Origin: an uncultured Ruminococcus sp.
GTDB lineage: Bacteria; Bacillota; Clostridia; Oscillospirales; Ruminococcaceae
Length of the DNA stretch: 8,167 nt
Direction: 5' to 3'
Assembly: GCA_937910385.1 (NCBI GenBank)
Contig: CALEPT010000245.1
Coordinates: 1 to 8,167 of the forward strand
The notes below the pieces were generated by a model. That model was not told the origin of the DNA. It saw only the letters and a list, made by a program, of their open reading frames with translations, and did not search any database. Position numbers and translations under genes: made by a program. Below, piece after piece: positions 1 to 6,326 of this stretch. How positions within the stretch are numbered: the first letter of the stretch is position 1; every line of letters starts with the position of its first letter.

Positions 1-232
1 CCTCGGTAGCCGAATCGAGCTGCGCTTCATTAGCGTCGTAGCCGTCGGACGGAGAGAAAGTAACGTCAACGCCGCCCTTGATATCTATACCGAGGCGGAT
101 ATCGTCAACGCCCTTGATGAGGGTCGTCCTCTTATCGGCAAAGAGCTTGTCCACGCCGAATATCGAGGTTACAGCAAACAGCGCGATAAAAACAACGACA
201 ATAAAGAAAGTGAATCTGCCGGTCTTTTTCAC
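1..232 (-). CDS. secD: Protein translocase subunit SecD, N-terminal part (continues beyond left edge)
   Basis: This is the first 77 codons of a SecD-type subunit of the Sec translocon accessory complex, which uses the proton-motive force to help exported proteins leave the membrane. Visible are a basic N-terminus (MKKTGRF), one hydrophobic segment at about residues 7-26 (TM1), and the family signature RLGIDIKGGVDV, which matches the conserved LGLDLxGG motif where the first periplasmic domain begins. I start at GTG 232 because AGGAGG lies 7 nt upstream. The ATG at 238, two codons earlier, is only 1 nt from that ribosome binding site. The gene has its own promoter and leader and appears independent of the atp operon. 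Whether it is separate SecD or fused SecDF cannot be told here. Family assignment is fairly firm from the signature plus topology. Confidence 0.85.
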   Translation of the reverse strand, partial: MKKTGRFTFFIVVVFIALFAVTSIFGVDKLFADKRTTLIKGVDDIRLGIDIKGGVDVTFSPSDGYDANEAQLDSATE

Positions 233-253
233 GGTCATGCCTCCTAATCGGAT

Positions 254-294
254 AGATCCGCAAATATTATCTGTATGTAAACAGCAGCGGATCT
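254..294 (-). promoter_or_regulatory. Leader stem-loop ahead of the secD ribosome binding site
   Basis: AGATCCGC (294-287 on the minus strand) pairs perfectly with GCGGATCT (261-254), an 8-bp stem. A second small hairpin, CTGT/ACAG (284-281 with 274-271), lies in the loop. It lies in the transcribed secD leader and ends about 10 nt before the AGGAGG sequence. No U-tract follows, so it is not a terminator. It could stabilise the mRNA or affect translation of secD. Confidence 0.6.
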
Positions 295-324
295 TAATTT
301 TCTGTCTCTATGACAATTACATTT

Positions 325-353
325 ATTGTACTATATTTTTGGCAAAAAGTCAA
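325..353 (-). promoter_or_regulatory. secD promoter, sigma-A type
   Basis: Read on the minus strand, TTGACT (353-348) is separated by exactly 17 nt from TACAAT (330-325). This is one mismatch from consensus in each box with optimal spacing. Transcription would start near 318, giving a leader of about 85 nt before the secD GTG. Confidence 0.85.
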
Positions 354-475
354 GCATAACGGCAATAATTATTCACATTTCAAAAATATGCACAATAACC
401 GCCGTTGAAATTTGGTATATTCAATAGCAGGAGCGCACCCACGTGTGCGTCAGTCGGGTGAACATAATGCAATTC

Positions 476-498
476 GGGCGGACACATTGGGTCCGCCC
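476..498 (-). terminator. Terminator-like GC hairpin after atpC
   Basis: An 8-bp perfect stem, GGGCGGAC/GTCCGCCC, with a 7-nt loop lies 9 nt beyond the TAA of atpC, which is itself followed by a second TAA. Flanking CAATT and AATTG can extend the stem past a small bulge. It is the obvious candidate for ending the atp transcript. The sequence after it on the minus strand (GAATTGCATT) is not a proper U-run, so termination may be inefficient, or the hairpin may mainly protect the 3' end. Confidence 0.55.
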
Positions 499-507
499 AT
501 ACAATTA

Positions 508-918
508 TTATTTGAAGTGCTTCTGCGATATTTTAAGACGGTTCATAGCCCTGTTCAAAGCCGCCTGAGTCTGGTAGTACTCCTTTATGCTCTGCTTCTG
601 GCGCAGACGTTCCTCGGCGCGCTCACGCGCCTCCTCCGCCCTCTTGATATCTATCTCCTCAGGCAGTTCACAGGTGTCCGCAAGGATTATCGAGCTCTCG
701 GGCATTACCTGTATAAAACCCTCGGAAATAGCTGCATACCGCCATTTACCGTCCACCATGTATTTCAGCTCTCCCGTCGGGAGCGAGGTAACGAGCGGCT
801 CATGACCGTAGAGTATTCCCAGAAGTCCATCTATCGCCGTGATGACGAGGTGCTCGCAGTCGCCCTCATAGAAAACGCGGTCGGTCGCGATTATTTCAAG
901 GTGAAATTTCTTAGCCAT
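508..918 (-). CDS. atpC: F1Fo ATP synthase epsilon subunit
   Basis: Epsilon is the small F1 rotor subunit that joins gamma to the c-ring and can inhibit ATP hydrolysis through its C-terminal helices. The 136-residue length is normal. The N-terminal beta-sandwich runs to about residue 85, with the family patterns FHLEIIATDRVFYEG near the start, GILYGHEPLV (a tyrosine where many homologues have proline) and SEGFIQV. The rest is the two-helix arm. It opens with IDIKRA, matching the I/L-D-x-x-R-A ATP-binding motif described in bacillary epsilon, so ATP-sensitive folding of the arm is possible. The ATG at 918 has GGAGGG about 5 nt upstream. Unusually, the gene is 177 nt from atpD, and that gap is full of stem-loops, so translational coupling to beta is unlikely. 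Confidence 0.96.
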   Translation of the reverse strand: MAKKFHLEIIATDRVFYEGDCEHLVITAIDGLLGILYGHEPLVTSLPTGELKYMVDGKWRYAAISEGFIQVMPESSIILADTCELPEEIDIKRAEEARERAEERLRQKQSIKEYYQTQAALNRAMNRLKISQKHFK

Positions 919-1095
919 GAGTTCCCTCCTTTATTTTTCAATGTCTCTTTAAAGGGGACGCCTTCTCTTGGGAAGCTCCTCACGAATGTGGAACTTTACC
1001 CCACATTCCGCACGGGGCTTTCCGCCGCGTGGCTCCGATCAAAGGGGCGTGAACCCTTTGGGACCCTATTCAAGATGTTCTATCTTGATTCTTTA
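919..1095 (-). repeat. Highly structured atpD-atpC spacer, serial perfect stem-loops
   Basis: This 177-nt transcribed gap contains, in transcript order: TCAAGAT/ATCTTGA (1088-1082 with 1076-1070, 5-nt loop); CAAAGGG/CCCTTTG (1060-1054 with 1046-1040, 7-nt loop); CACG-c-GGC pairing with GCC-c-CGTG (1031-1024 with 1018-1011, one mismatch); GAATGTGG/CCACATTC (1008-1001 with 991-984, 9-nt loop); and a weak CTTC/GAAG (975-972 with 965-962). None is followed by a U-run, so these are not intrinsic terminators. The last roughly 30 nt are A-rich and carry the atpC ribosome binding site. Other gaps in the operon are mostly 40 nt or less. It may be a palindromic intergenic repeat element that landed here, or an mRNA-processing or stability region setting the epsilon level. 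The sequence alone does not decide. Confidence 0.6.
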
Positions 1096-2493
1096 TCAAT
1101 CGTCGCTGTCCATTGTGCGCGCCTTTATCTCAACATCGTCGATAGTTCCCGCCATGAGGAAAGCCGCCTCGGGATAATCGTCCATTTCGCCCTCGATTAT
1201 CGCCTTGAAGCCCGCTATCGTGTCCTTGAGCGCAACATATTTGCCCTTCATTCCTGTGAAATTCTCCGCAACATTGAACGGCTGAGATAGGAATTTCTGT
1301 ATCTTTCGCGCACGATAGACGGTGAGCTTGTCGTCCTCGTCGAGCTCCTCCATACCGAGTATGGCGATGATGTCCTGGAGCTCCTTGTACTTCTGAAGTA
1401 TCTCCTGCGTTCGGCGTGCAACACGATAGTGCTCCTCACCGACTATCTCGGGCTCGAGTATGCGCGAGTTAGATTCAAGCGGATCTACCGCGGGATAAAT
1501 TCCCTGCTCGACTATCTTACGCGACAAAACAGTCGTCGCATCGAGGTGCGCAAAGGTTATTGCCGGTGCCGGATCTGTGAGGTCGTCCGCAGGGACATAC
1601 ACCGCCTGAACCGACGTGATAGAGCCGTTTTTTGTTGAGGTGATACGCTCCTGCAGCTCTCCGACCTCAGTCGCTAAAGTCGGCTGATAACCTACCGCAG
1701 ACGGCATACGTCCGAGCAGAGCCGATACCTCCGAACCCGCCTGTACATATCTGAAAATATTGTCGATGAACAGCAGCACGTCCTTATGTTCGCGGTCGCG
1801 GAAATACTCCGCCATAGTGAGTCCCGTCTGTGCAACTCTCATACGCGATCCCGGGGGCTCATTCATCTGTCCGAACACGAGCGCGGTCTTCTCAATAACA
1901 CCCGATTCCTGCATTTCATTCCAGAGGTCGTTGCCCTCGCGAGAACGCTCACCGACTCCCGTGAAAATAGAGTAGCCGCCGTGCTCGGTGGCGATATTGC
2001 GTATAAGCTCCTGAATAAGCACCGTCTTGCCGACGCCTGCGCCTCCGAAAAGACCTATCTTGCCGCCTTTGGCATAAGGTGCAAGGAGGTCTATGGCCTT
2101 GATACCGGTTTCGAGAACCTCTACAACAGGGCTCTGCTCCTGAAAGCTCGGAGCCTTGCGGTGTATCTCCCACATTTCCTCAGAGTTCACATCGCCCTTT
2201 TTGTCGATAGGCTCGCCGAGCACGTTGAACATTCTACCGAGGGTCTTTTCGCCGACAGGCACCTTTATGCAAGCGCCGGTCGCGGTGACCTCCATGTTCT
2301 TGCTAAGCCCCTCGCTCGTTGCGAGCATTATGCAGCGCACGGTACGGTTGCCCATATGCTGAGCGACCTCCATAACGCGCCTTCTGCCGTCCACCTCGAC
2401 CGTGAGAGCGTCCCTAATCATTGGGAGCTTTCCCGTGGTGAACTCAACATCTATAACAGGTCCGATGACCTGTGTTATCCTGCCCTTTTCCAT
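1096..2493 (-). CDS. atpD: F1Fo ATP synthase beta subunit (catalytic)
   Basis: Beta holds the three catalytic nucleotide sites of F1 and makes or splits ATP. The 465 residues from MEKGRITQ match the usual length. Visible are the N-terminal beta-barrel (GPVIDVEF), the Walker A loop GGAGVGKT at 150-157, the catalytic glutamate in GERSREGN (181-188), Walker B VLLFID ending at Asp244, the SALLGRMPSAVGYQPTL stretch, and EELDEDD at 382-388 in the DELSEED position that contacts gamma. I start at ATG 2493 because GGAG lies about 5-7 nt upstream. An in-frame ATG at 2547 would add 18 non-homologous residues and run into atpG. The gap from atpG is 31 nt. One slight oddity is FRYVQAGSEV, with valine where most homologues have threonine (FRFTQ or YRYTL). 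Confidence 0.98.
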   Translation of the reverse strand: MEKGRITQVIGPVIDVEFTTGKLPMIRDALTVEVDGRRRVMEVAQHMGNRTVRCIMLATSEGLSKNMEVTATGACIKVPVGEKTLGRMFNVLGEPIDKKGDVNSEEMWEIHRKAPSFQEQSPVVEVLETGIKAIDLLAPYAKGGKIGLFGGAGVGKTVLIQELIRNIATEHGGYSIFTGVGERSREGNDLWNEMQESGVIEKTALVFGQMNEPPGSRMRVAQTGLTMAEYFRDREHKDVLLFIDNIFRYVQAGSEVSALLGRMPSAVGYQPTLATEVGELQERITSTKNGSITSVQAVYVPADDLTDPAPAITFAHLDATTVLSRKIVEQGIYPAVDPLESNSRILEPEIVGEEHYRVARRTQEILQKYKELQDIIAILGMEELDEDDKLTVYRARKIQKFLSQPFNVAENFTGMKGKYVALKDTIAGFKAIIEGEMDDYPEAAFLMAGTIDDVEIKARTMDSDD

Positions 2494-2524
2494 AGGCTCT
2501 CCTTTCCAAATCCGGAATGCGGAA

Positions 2525-3433
2525 TCAATCCTCAAGTCCGTTCGCACCCGCGCAGACCTCGGTTATCTCCTGAGTTATAGCTGCCTGACGAGCACGATTA
2601 TACAGCAGCGAAAGATCCTTTATCATGTCCTTGGCGCTGGTGGTAGCCGCATCCATAGCGGTCATGCGCGACTGCTGCTCGCAGCAGAATGCCTCGACCA
2701 TCGCTCCGTATATAATGCCCTTGGCGTACTGTGGAATGAGGTAGTCCATTACCTTTTCGGGCGAGGGTACGAACGAAGCCTTCGGCAGCTTTTTCAGCGT
2801 ACCGTCAGGCGCCTTTCCGAAGTGACGGCGGCTGAACGGCAGGAGCTGAACCATTCTCGTCTCCTGAACATTCGCGGTCACCATATCCGTGTAAAGCAGA
2901 TACACCTCGTCGAGTTCGCGCTTCTCAAACTTTTCTATGACAAGCTGAGCTATCTCCATAGCGCGGTACAGCGTCGGATTCTGCGTGGTATAGAGAAATT
3001 CACCGTCAACAAAGGCGTTCTTAGCCGCCTTTTTGCGCTTCTGGAAGTGCATTCTGCCGACCTGCCCCATTACGAACAGGTAGCAGTTGTCTATATCGGA
3101 AGCCTTTTTCAGCTCCTCCTCGGCAAATTTTATGATGTTGTGATTGTAGCTGCCGCAGAGCCCCTTGTCCGCCGTAATGACGATATATCCTTTTTTTCGT
3201 TTGTCCTCGGGAATATCCTGACGCCTGTCGAAATAGAGCTGGCGTATATGCGGAGTGTGCTCGAGAACGCTCTCTATCGTCGATTGCAGCTTATAGAAGT
3301 AGGGCTCGGTCGATTCGAGCGACTTTCTCGCCTTTTTCAGCTTTGACGAAGACATCAGATACATAGCGTTGGTTATTTTCAGTATCTGCTGTATGCTCGA
3401 TATCCTCTCGCGTATTTCACGCATATTAGCCAT
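2525..3433 (-). CDS. atpG: F1Fo ATP synthase gamma subunit
   Basis: Gamma is the central rotor shaft that couples c-ring rotation to the catalytic beta sites. The 302 residues fit the family (about 285-310). The N-terminal helix is typical (MREIRERISSIQQILKITNA, then SSSKLKKA). The central Rossmann-like region has ITADKGLCGSYN, and the C-terminal helix has the diagnostic YNRARQAAITQEI. The chosen ATG at 3433 gives MANMREI, as in many homologues; a second ATG at 3424 is possible. The ribosome binding site is modest (GGTGAG). The start lies 13 nt after the stop of the delta-alpha gene, so continuous translation is likely. Confidence 0.97.
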   Translation of the reverse strand: MANMREIRERISSIQQILKITNAMYLMSSSKLKKARKSLESTEPYFYKLQSTIESVLEHTPHIRQLYFDRRQDIPEDKRKKGYIVITADKGLCGSYNHNIIKFAEEELKKASDIDNCYLFVMGQVGRMHFQKRKKAAKNAFVDGEFLYTTQNPTLYRAMEIAQLVIEKFEKRELDEVYLLYTDMVTANVQETRMVQLLPFSRRHFGKAPDGTLKKLPKASFVPSPEKVMDYLIPQYAKGIIYGAMVEAFCCEQQSRMTAMDAATTSAKDMIKDLSLLYNRARQAAITQEITEVCAGANGLED

Positions 3434-3446
3434 TAAAGCTCACCGC

Positions 3447-5483
3447 CTATTCCTCAAACGCTGTGATTATTCTCTCTATACGCTCCGCAAGGTCGTCCGT
3501 GAGGACCTTCTTCTCCTCAATTTCCGCGATTATATCCTGTCCGTAGCTTCTCACATAGCTCATGAGATCGCTGCGGTAGGTCTTTATCTCATTTATCGGC
3601 ACTTCCTTCATAAATCCGTGCTGTGCAGCATACAAAAGGATCACCTGCTCATAGTGCGGGAGAGGATTGTAGAGCGGCTGCTTCAGCAGCTCCGTCAGCA
3701 TATGACCGTGCGCGAGCAGCTCTGTTGTGGATTGGTCGAGCTCTGACGAGAACTGAGTGAATATCTCCATTTCCTTGAACTGCGCAAGATCCACTCTCAG
3801 CGAGCCCGCGACCTTTTTCATCGCCTTTGTCTGAGCAGCTCCGCCGACACGCGATACGGAAAGTCCGTAGTTGACCGCCGGACGCAGACCGGAGTTGAAC
3901 AGCTCGCTTTCGAGAAATATCTGTCCGTCGGTTATCGAGATAACGTTCGTCGGGATATACGCCGAAATGTCACCCGCAAGAGTCTCTATTATCGGCAGCG
4001 CGGTCAGAGAACCGCCGCCGTGCTCGTCGTCAAGACGGCTCGAACGCTCAAGCAGTCTCGAATGCAGGTAGAAAACGTCGCCCGGGTAAGCCTCACGTCC
4101 CGGAGGTCTGTGAAGCAGCAGCGACATAGCTCTGTAAGCAACGGCGTGCTTCGAAAGATCGTCGTAAACGATGAGCACGTCCCTGCCCTTATACATGAAG
4201 TATTCCGCCATAGCGGTGCCTGAATAAGGAGCTATATATTGGAACGGCGCAGGGTCGCTCGCGCTTGCGCACACAACGACGGTGTGCTCCATTGCGCCGT
4301 ATTTTTTCAGGGTGTTGACCACCTGTGCCACAGTCGAGGACTTCTGTCCTATAGCAACATAGACGCAAATAACGTCCTGATCCTTTTGATTTATAATTGT
4401 ATCGACAGCGATAGAGGTCTTACCTGTCTGGCGGTCGCCGATTATGAGCTCACGCTGACCCCTGCCGATAGGGAACATCGAATCTATTGCGAGTATACCC
4501 GTCTGGAGCGGCACACTTACGGGTTTGCGCTCGATAACTCCCGGAGCCTCACGCTCGATAGGATAATAGTCATCGGCTCTTATATTTCCGAGACCGTCGA
4601 TAGGTGAGCCGAGCGCGTCAACGACTCTGCCGAGCAGCTCGTCGCTCACGCCCACGCCCGCGCGCTTGCCTGTTCTTATAACGGATGAGCCCTCCGTCAG
4701 ACCGTGGTCGTCGCCGAGCAGAACTACTCCGACAGACTTTTCTTCGAGGTTTTGCACTATGCCCCTTATGCCATTCTCGAACTCAACGAGTTCGCCGTAC
4801 ATAACGCCGTGCATTCCGTAAACACGTGCGATACCGTCGCCGAGCTTTGTGATGAACCCCGTCTCGGTCGCGCCCGAGCGCACGTCAAAGTCGCGCACCT
4901 CGGTCTTGAGCACCGATATTATGTCTCCCGAAGGACCTTGATTTGAGGGACCCTCTGCCACAGCTCCCGTATATTCCGCAGCCCTGTCCTGAAAACTCTC
5001 CTTCATTCTGCGCAGACTCGTGCGGTAGCTCTTGTCGTACTCCACATCGCCCGCATTGAGAATAAATCCGCCGATGATATCGGGGTCATAGCGGTACTCG
5101 ACAGCAACGTCCTCTTTGACGAATTTATCGGTTATGAATTTTCTCAGGTCAGCCTGCTGAGACTCGGTAAGAGGCGTAACATAGCGCACCACAGCTCTTA
5201 TGCTGCCCTGCCTGTCGAGAAGGATATCGTCGTATTCCTCGAGTATATCGTCAATGTGCTCGATATCGCCGTTCCTGACGAGGGTCATAAGGAACTTCTG
5301 CATATCCTCGGGAAAGAGCTTTGTAATGATGCCTCTTTTCTCATCATGCGTGATGAGCGGATTTGCAAGGGTATCCTTTACATCGCCGCAGTCCTCAAGT
5401 ATGCGGCGGGTCTCATCCGAATCGCTTTGCGAGATGTCAAGCCTCAAAAGTTCCTTTAAGTATTCCTTATCCGTATCCTTCAT
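3447..5483 (-). CDS. atpH-atpA: ATP synthase delta-alpha fusion protein
   Basis: One uninterrupted 678-residue frame encodes two F1 subunits that are normally separate. Residues 1 to about 168 are a full delta (OSCP) subunit, the stator link, ending in its signature DPDIIGGFILNAGDVEYD (133-150). Residues of about 169-187 form a Gly/Pro/Ser/Asn-rich linker (EGPSNQGPSGD). From about 187 on is alpha: the delta-binding N-terminal helix (DIISVLKTEV), GDGIARVYG (215-223), Walker A GDRQTGKT (349-356), Walker B VLIVYDD, and the arginine finger Arg545 in SVSRVGGAA. The alpha part is about 492 residues, near normal. There is no stop, and no ATG lies between Met160 and alpha. The only candidate internal start near the junction is GTG 175 (4961-4959), whose GGGAG is only about 3 nt away. 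The gene starts at ATG 5483, overlaps atpF as ATGA, and has AGGAGG about 10 nt upstream. Domain calls are firm. Whether the product stays fused in the enzyme is unknown. Confidence 0.95.
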   Translation of the reverse strand: MKDTDKEYLKELLRLDISQSDSDETRRILEDCGDVKDTLANPLITHDEKRGIITKLFPEDMQKFLMTLVRNGDIEHIDDILEEYDDILLDRQGSIRAVVRYVTPLTESQQADLRKFITDKFVKEDVAVEYRYDPDIIGGFILNAGDVEYDKSYRTSLRRMKESFQDRAAEYTGAVAEGPSNQGPSGDIISVLKTEVRDFDVRSGATETGFITKLGDGIARVYGMHGVMYGELVEFENGIRGIVQNLEEKSVGVVLLGDDHGLTEGSSVIRTGKRAGVGVSDELLGRVVDALGSPIDGLGNIRADDYYPIEREAPGVIERKPVSVPLQTGILAIDSMFPIGRGQRELIIGDRQTGKTSIAVDTIINQKDQDVICVYVAIGQKSSTVAQVVNTLKKYGAMEHTVVVCASASDPAPFQYIAPYSGTAMAEYFMYKGRDVLIVYDDLSKHAVAYRAMSLLLHRPPGREAYPGDVFYLHSRLLERSSRLDDEHGGGSLTALPIIETLAGDISAYIPTNVISITDGQIFLESELFNSGLRPAVNYGLSVSRVGGAAQTKAMKKVAGSLRVDLAQFKEMEIFTQFSSELDQSTTELLAHGHMLTELLKQPLYNPLPHYEQVILLYAAQHGFMKEVPINEIKTYRSDLMSYVRSYGQDIIAEIEEKKVLTDDLAERIERIITAFEE

Positions 5484-5971
5484 TCGCCTGAGCCCTCCTC
5501 TCCCGAGAGGAACTCATCGACGAGGCGGCGGTTCTTTTCATCGTCAACGTTCTCGCCGATTATCTTGGAAGCTGCTTCGATAGCGAGGTCGGCGATCTGC
5601 GTCTGAGCCTGACGAATAACCATTTTCCGCTCGTTCTCAATGGTCTTGCCTGCGTCGGCGACGATCTGATCTGCCTCCTCCTGAGAGCGCTGTATCATAG
5701 CAGCTCTTTCGGTCTCTGCCTCCTCATGCGCCTTCATGATGATGCGCTGAGCCTCTTCCTTGGCATTGCTGAGGTCGTCCTCATACTGCTGCTTGAGAGT
5801 ATCTGCTTCTTCCCTTGATTTTTTCGCCGAATCTATGTCGTTCTGAATAGAGCGGGTGCGCTCGTCCATTATTTTATTTACCGGCTTGAAAAGGAATATC
5901 CTCAGCAGAATGAACAGTATGATAACGTTCAGTACGGCTTCGAGGATAGTCCAGAATTCAAATTTAAGCAT
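5480..5971 (-). CDS. atpF: F1Fo ATP synthase b subunit
   Basis: Subunit b is the peripheral stalk, a membrane-anchored dimer that holds delta and alpha against rotor torque. The 163-residue length is typical. Residues of about 7-28 form a single hydrophobic helix (FWTILEAVLNVIILFILL), followed by FLFKPVNKIMDER, the conserved exit from the membrane. A long charged coiled coil rich in Glu, Lys and Ala runs to about residue 130. The C-terminus (LAIEAASKIIGENVDDEKNR) resembles the delta-binding end of other b subunits. The start has GGAGGG about 6 nt upstream. The stop overlaps the delta-alpha start, placing b next to the delta partner it binds. Only one b gene is visible. Confidence 0.96.
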   Translation of the reverse strand: MLKFEFWTILEAVLNVIILFILLRIFLFKPVNKIMDERTRSIQNDIDSAKKSREEADTLKQQYEDDLSNAKEEAQRIIMKAHEEAETERAAMIQRSQEEADQIVADAGKTIENERKMVIRQAQTQIADLAIEAASKIIGENVDDEKNRRLVDEFLSGEEGSGE

Positions 5972-6008
5972 TATTTGCCCTCCGTCTTTTTTGGATCAGG
6001 AATTATCC

Positions 6009-6233
6009 TTACTTTCCAAGTGTGAATATAATGAGCAGCGCTATTACGAAGCCGTAGATAGCCGTTGCCTCTGCAAGAGCACAGCCCAGCAGCAGAGCCG
6101 TTCTGATATCGCCCTTTGCCTCGGGCTGACGAGCGATAGACTCAGTAGCCTTTGATGTTGCTATTCCTATTCCTATTCCAGCGCCCGCACCCGTAAGAAC
6201 GGCAACAGCTGCGCCCAATGCTATTAATCCCAT
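6009..6233 (-). CDS. atpE: F1Fo ATP synthase c subunit, second copy (Ser27)
   Basis: Subunit c forms the rotating proteolipid ring of Fo. The 74 residues make two transmembrane helices joined by the polar loop ARQPEAKGDI, the proteolipid hallmark. The ion-carrying carboxylate is Glu55 in the second helix (CALAEATAIY). The positions of the Na+ ligands known from Ilyobacter-type c rings are Ile22 instead of Gln and Ala56 instead of Ser, so proton binding is expected. The protein differs from the upstream copy only at residue 27 (Ser here, Ala there), next to the helix-1 glycine motif. GGAGG lies 6 nt before the ATG. The separate ribosome binding site and intact frame suggest that both copies are translated. 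Confidence 0.96.
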   Translation of the reverse strand: MGLIALGAAVAVLTGAGAGIGIGIATSKATESIARQPEAKGDIRTALLLGCALAEATAIYGFVIALLIIFTLGK

Positions 6234-6248
6234 GATGTACCTCCATTA

Positions 6249-6283
6249 TTTAGGTATCAGGTATCAGGTTTAAGGCATCAGGC
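6249..6283. repeat. Five degenerate heptamers between the two atpE genes
   Basis: On the plus strand the units are TTTAGGT, ATCAGGT, ATCAGGT, TTAAGGC, ATCAGGC (consensus ATCAGGY), head to tail with no gaps. Just beyond, CTGAAGCC occurs twice (6293-6300 and 6314-6321). The 93-nt gap between the atpE genes is thus largely low-complexity CTGA/TCAG-type sequence, unlike the other gaps. It probably marks the duplication junction or a small intergenic repeat family. Confidence 0.6.
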
Positions 6284-6326
6284 AGTTTTCTCCTGAAGCC
6301 CCATGTCTGAGATCTGAAGCCTTGAT

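Larger units (their letters stand above)
239..475 (-). other. Gene-free spacer between the atp operon hairpin and secD
   Basis: I see no credible gene here. The stretch holds the secD promoter, a transcribed leader with one strong stem-loop, and an inverted repeat AACGGC (358-363) / GCCGTT (401-406) just upstream of the secD -35 box. A small hairpin, CGCAC (434-438) / GTGCG (445-449), sits around a CACGTG palindrome. The inverted repeat near the promoter could be an operator, but nothing else supports that. Confidence 0.6.

Noticed and set aside
412..1290. Plus-strand open frame of 292 codons across atpC, the structured spacer and part of atpD
   Set aside because: It lies antisense to two certain genes, has no ribosome binding site or family resemblance, and is explained by the codon bias of the minus-strand genes.
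2494..2547. Longer atpD start adding 18 residues
   Set aside because: The extra residues are not beta-like, the start would overlap atpG, and the ATG at 2493 has the good ribosome binding site.
2402..3346. Plus-strand open frame of 314 codons over atpG
   Set aside because: It is a shadow of the gamma gene, with no start signal and an arginine/leucine-rich nonsense composition.
4923..4985. Delta-alpha fusion as a simple sequencing error
   Set aside because: The joining stretch is a plausible linker in the same frame, and no ATG with a ribosome binding site exists in any frame at the junction. It still deserves a read-level check.
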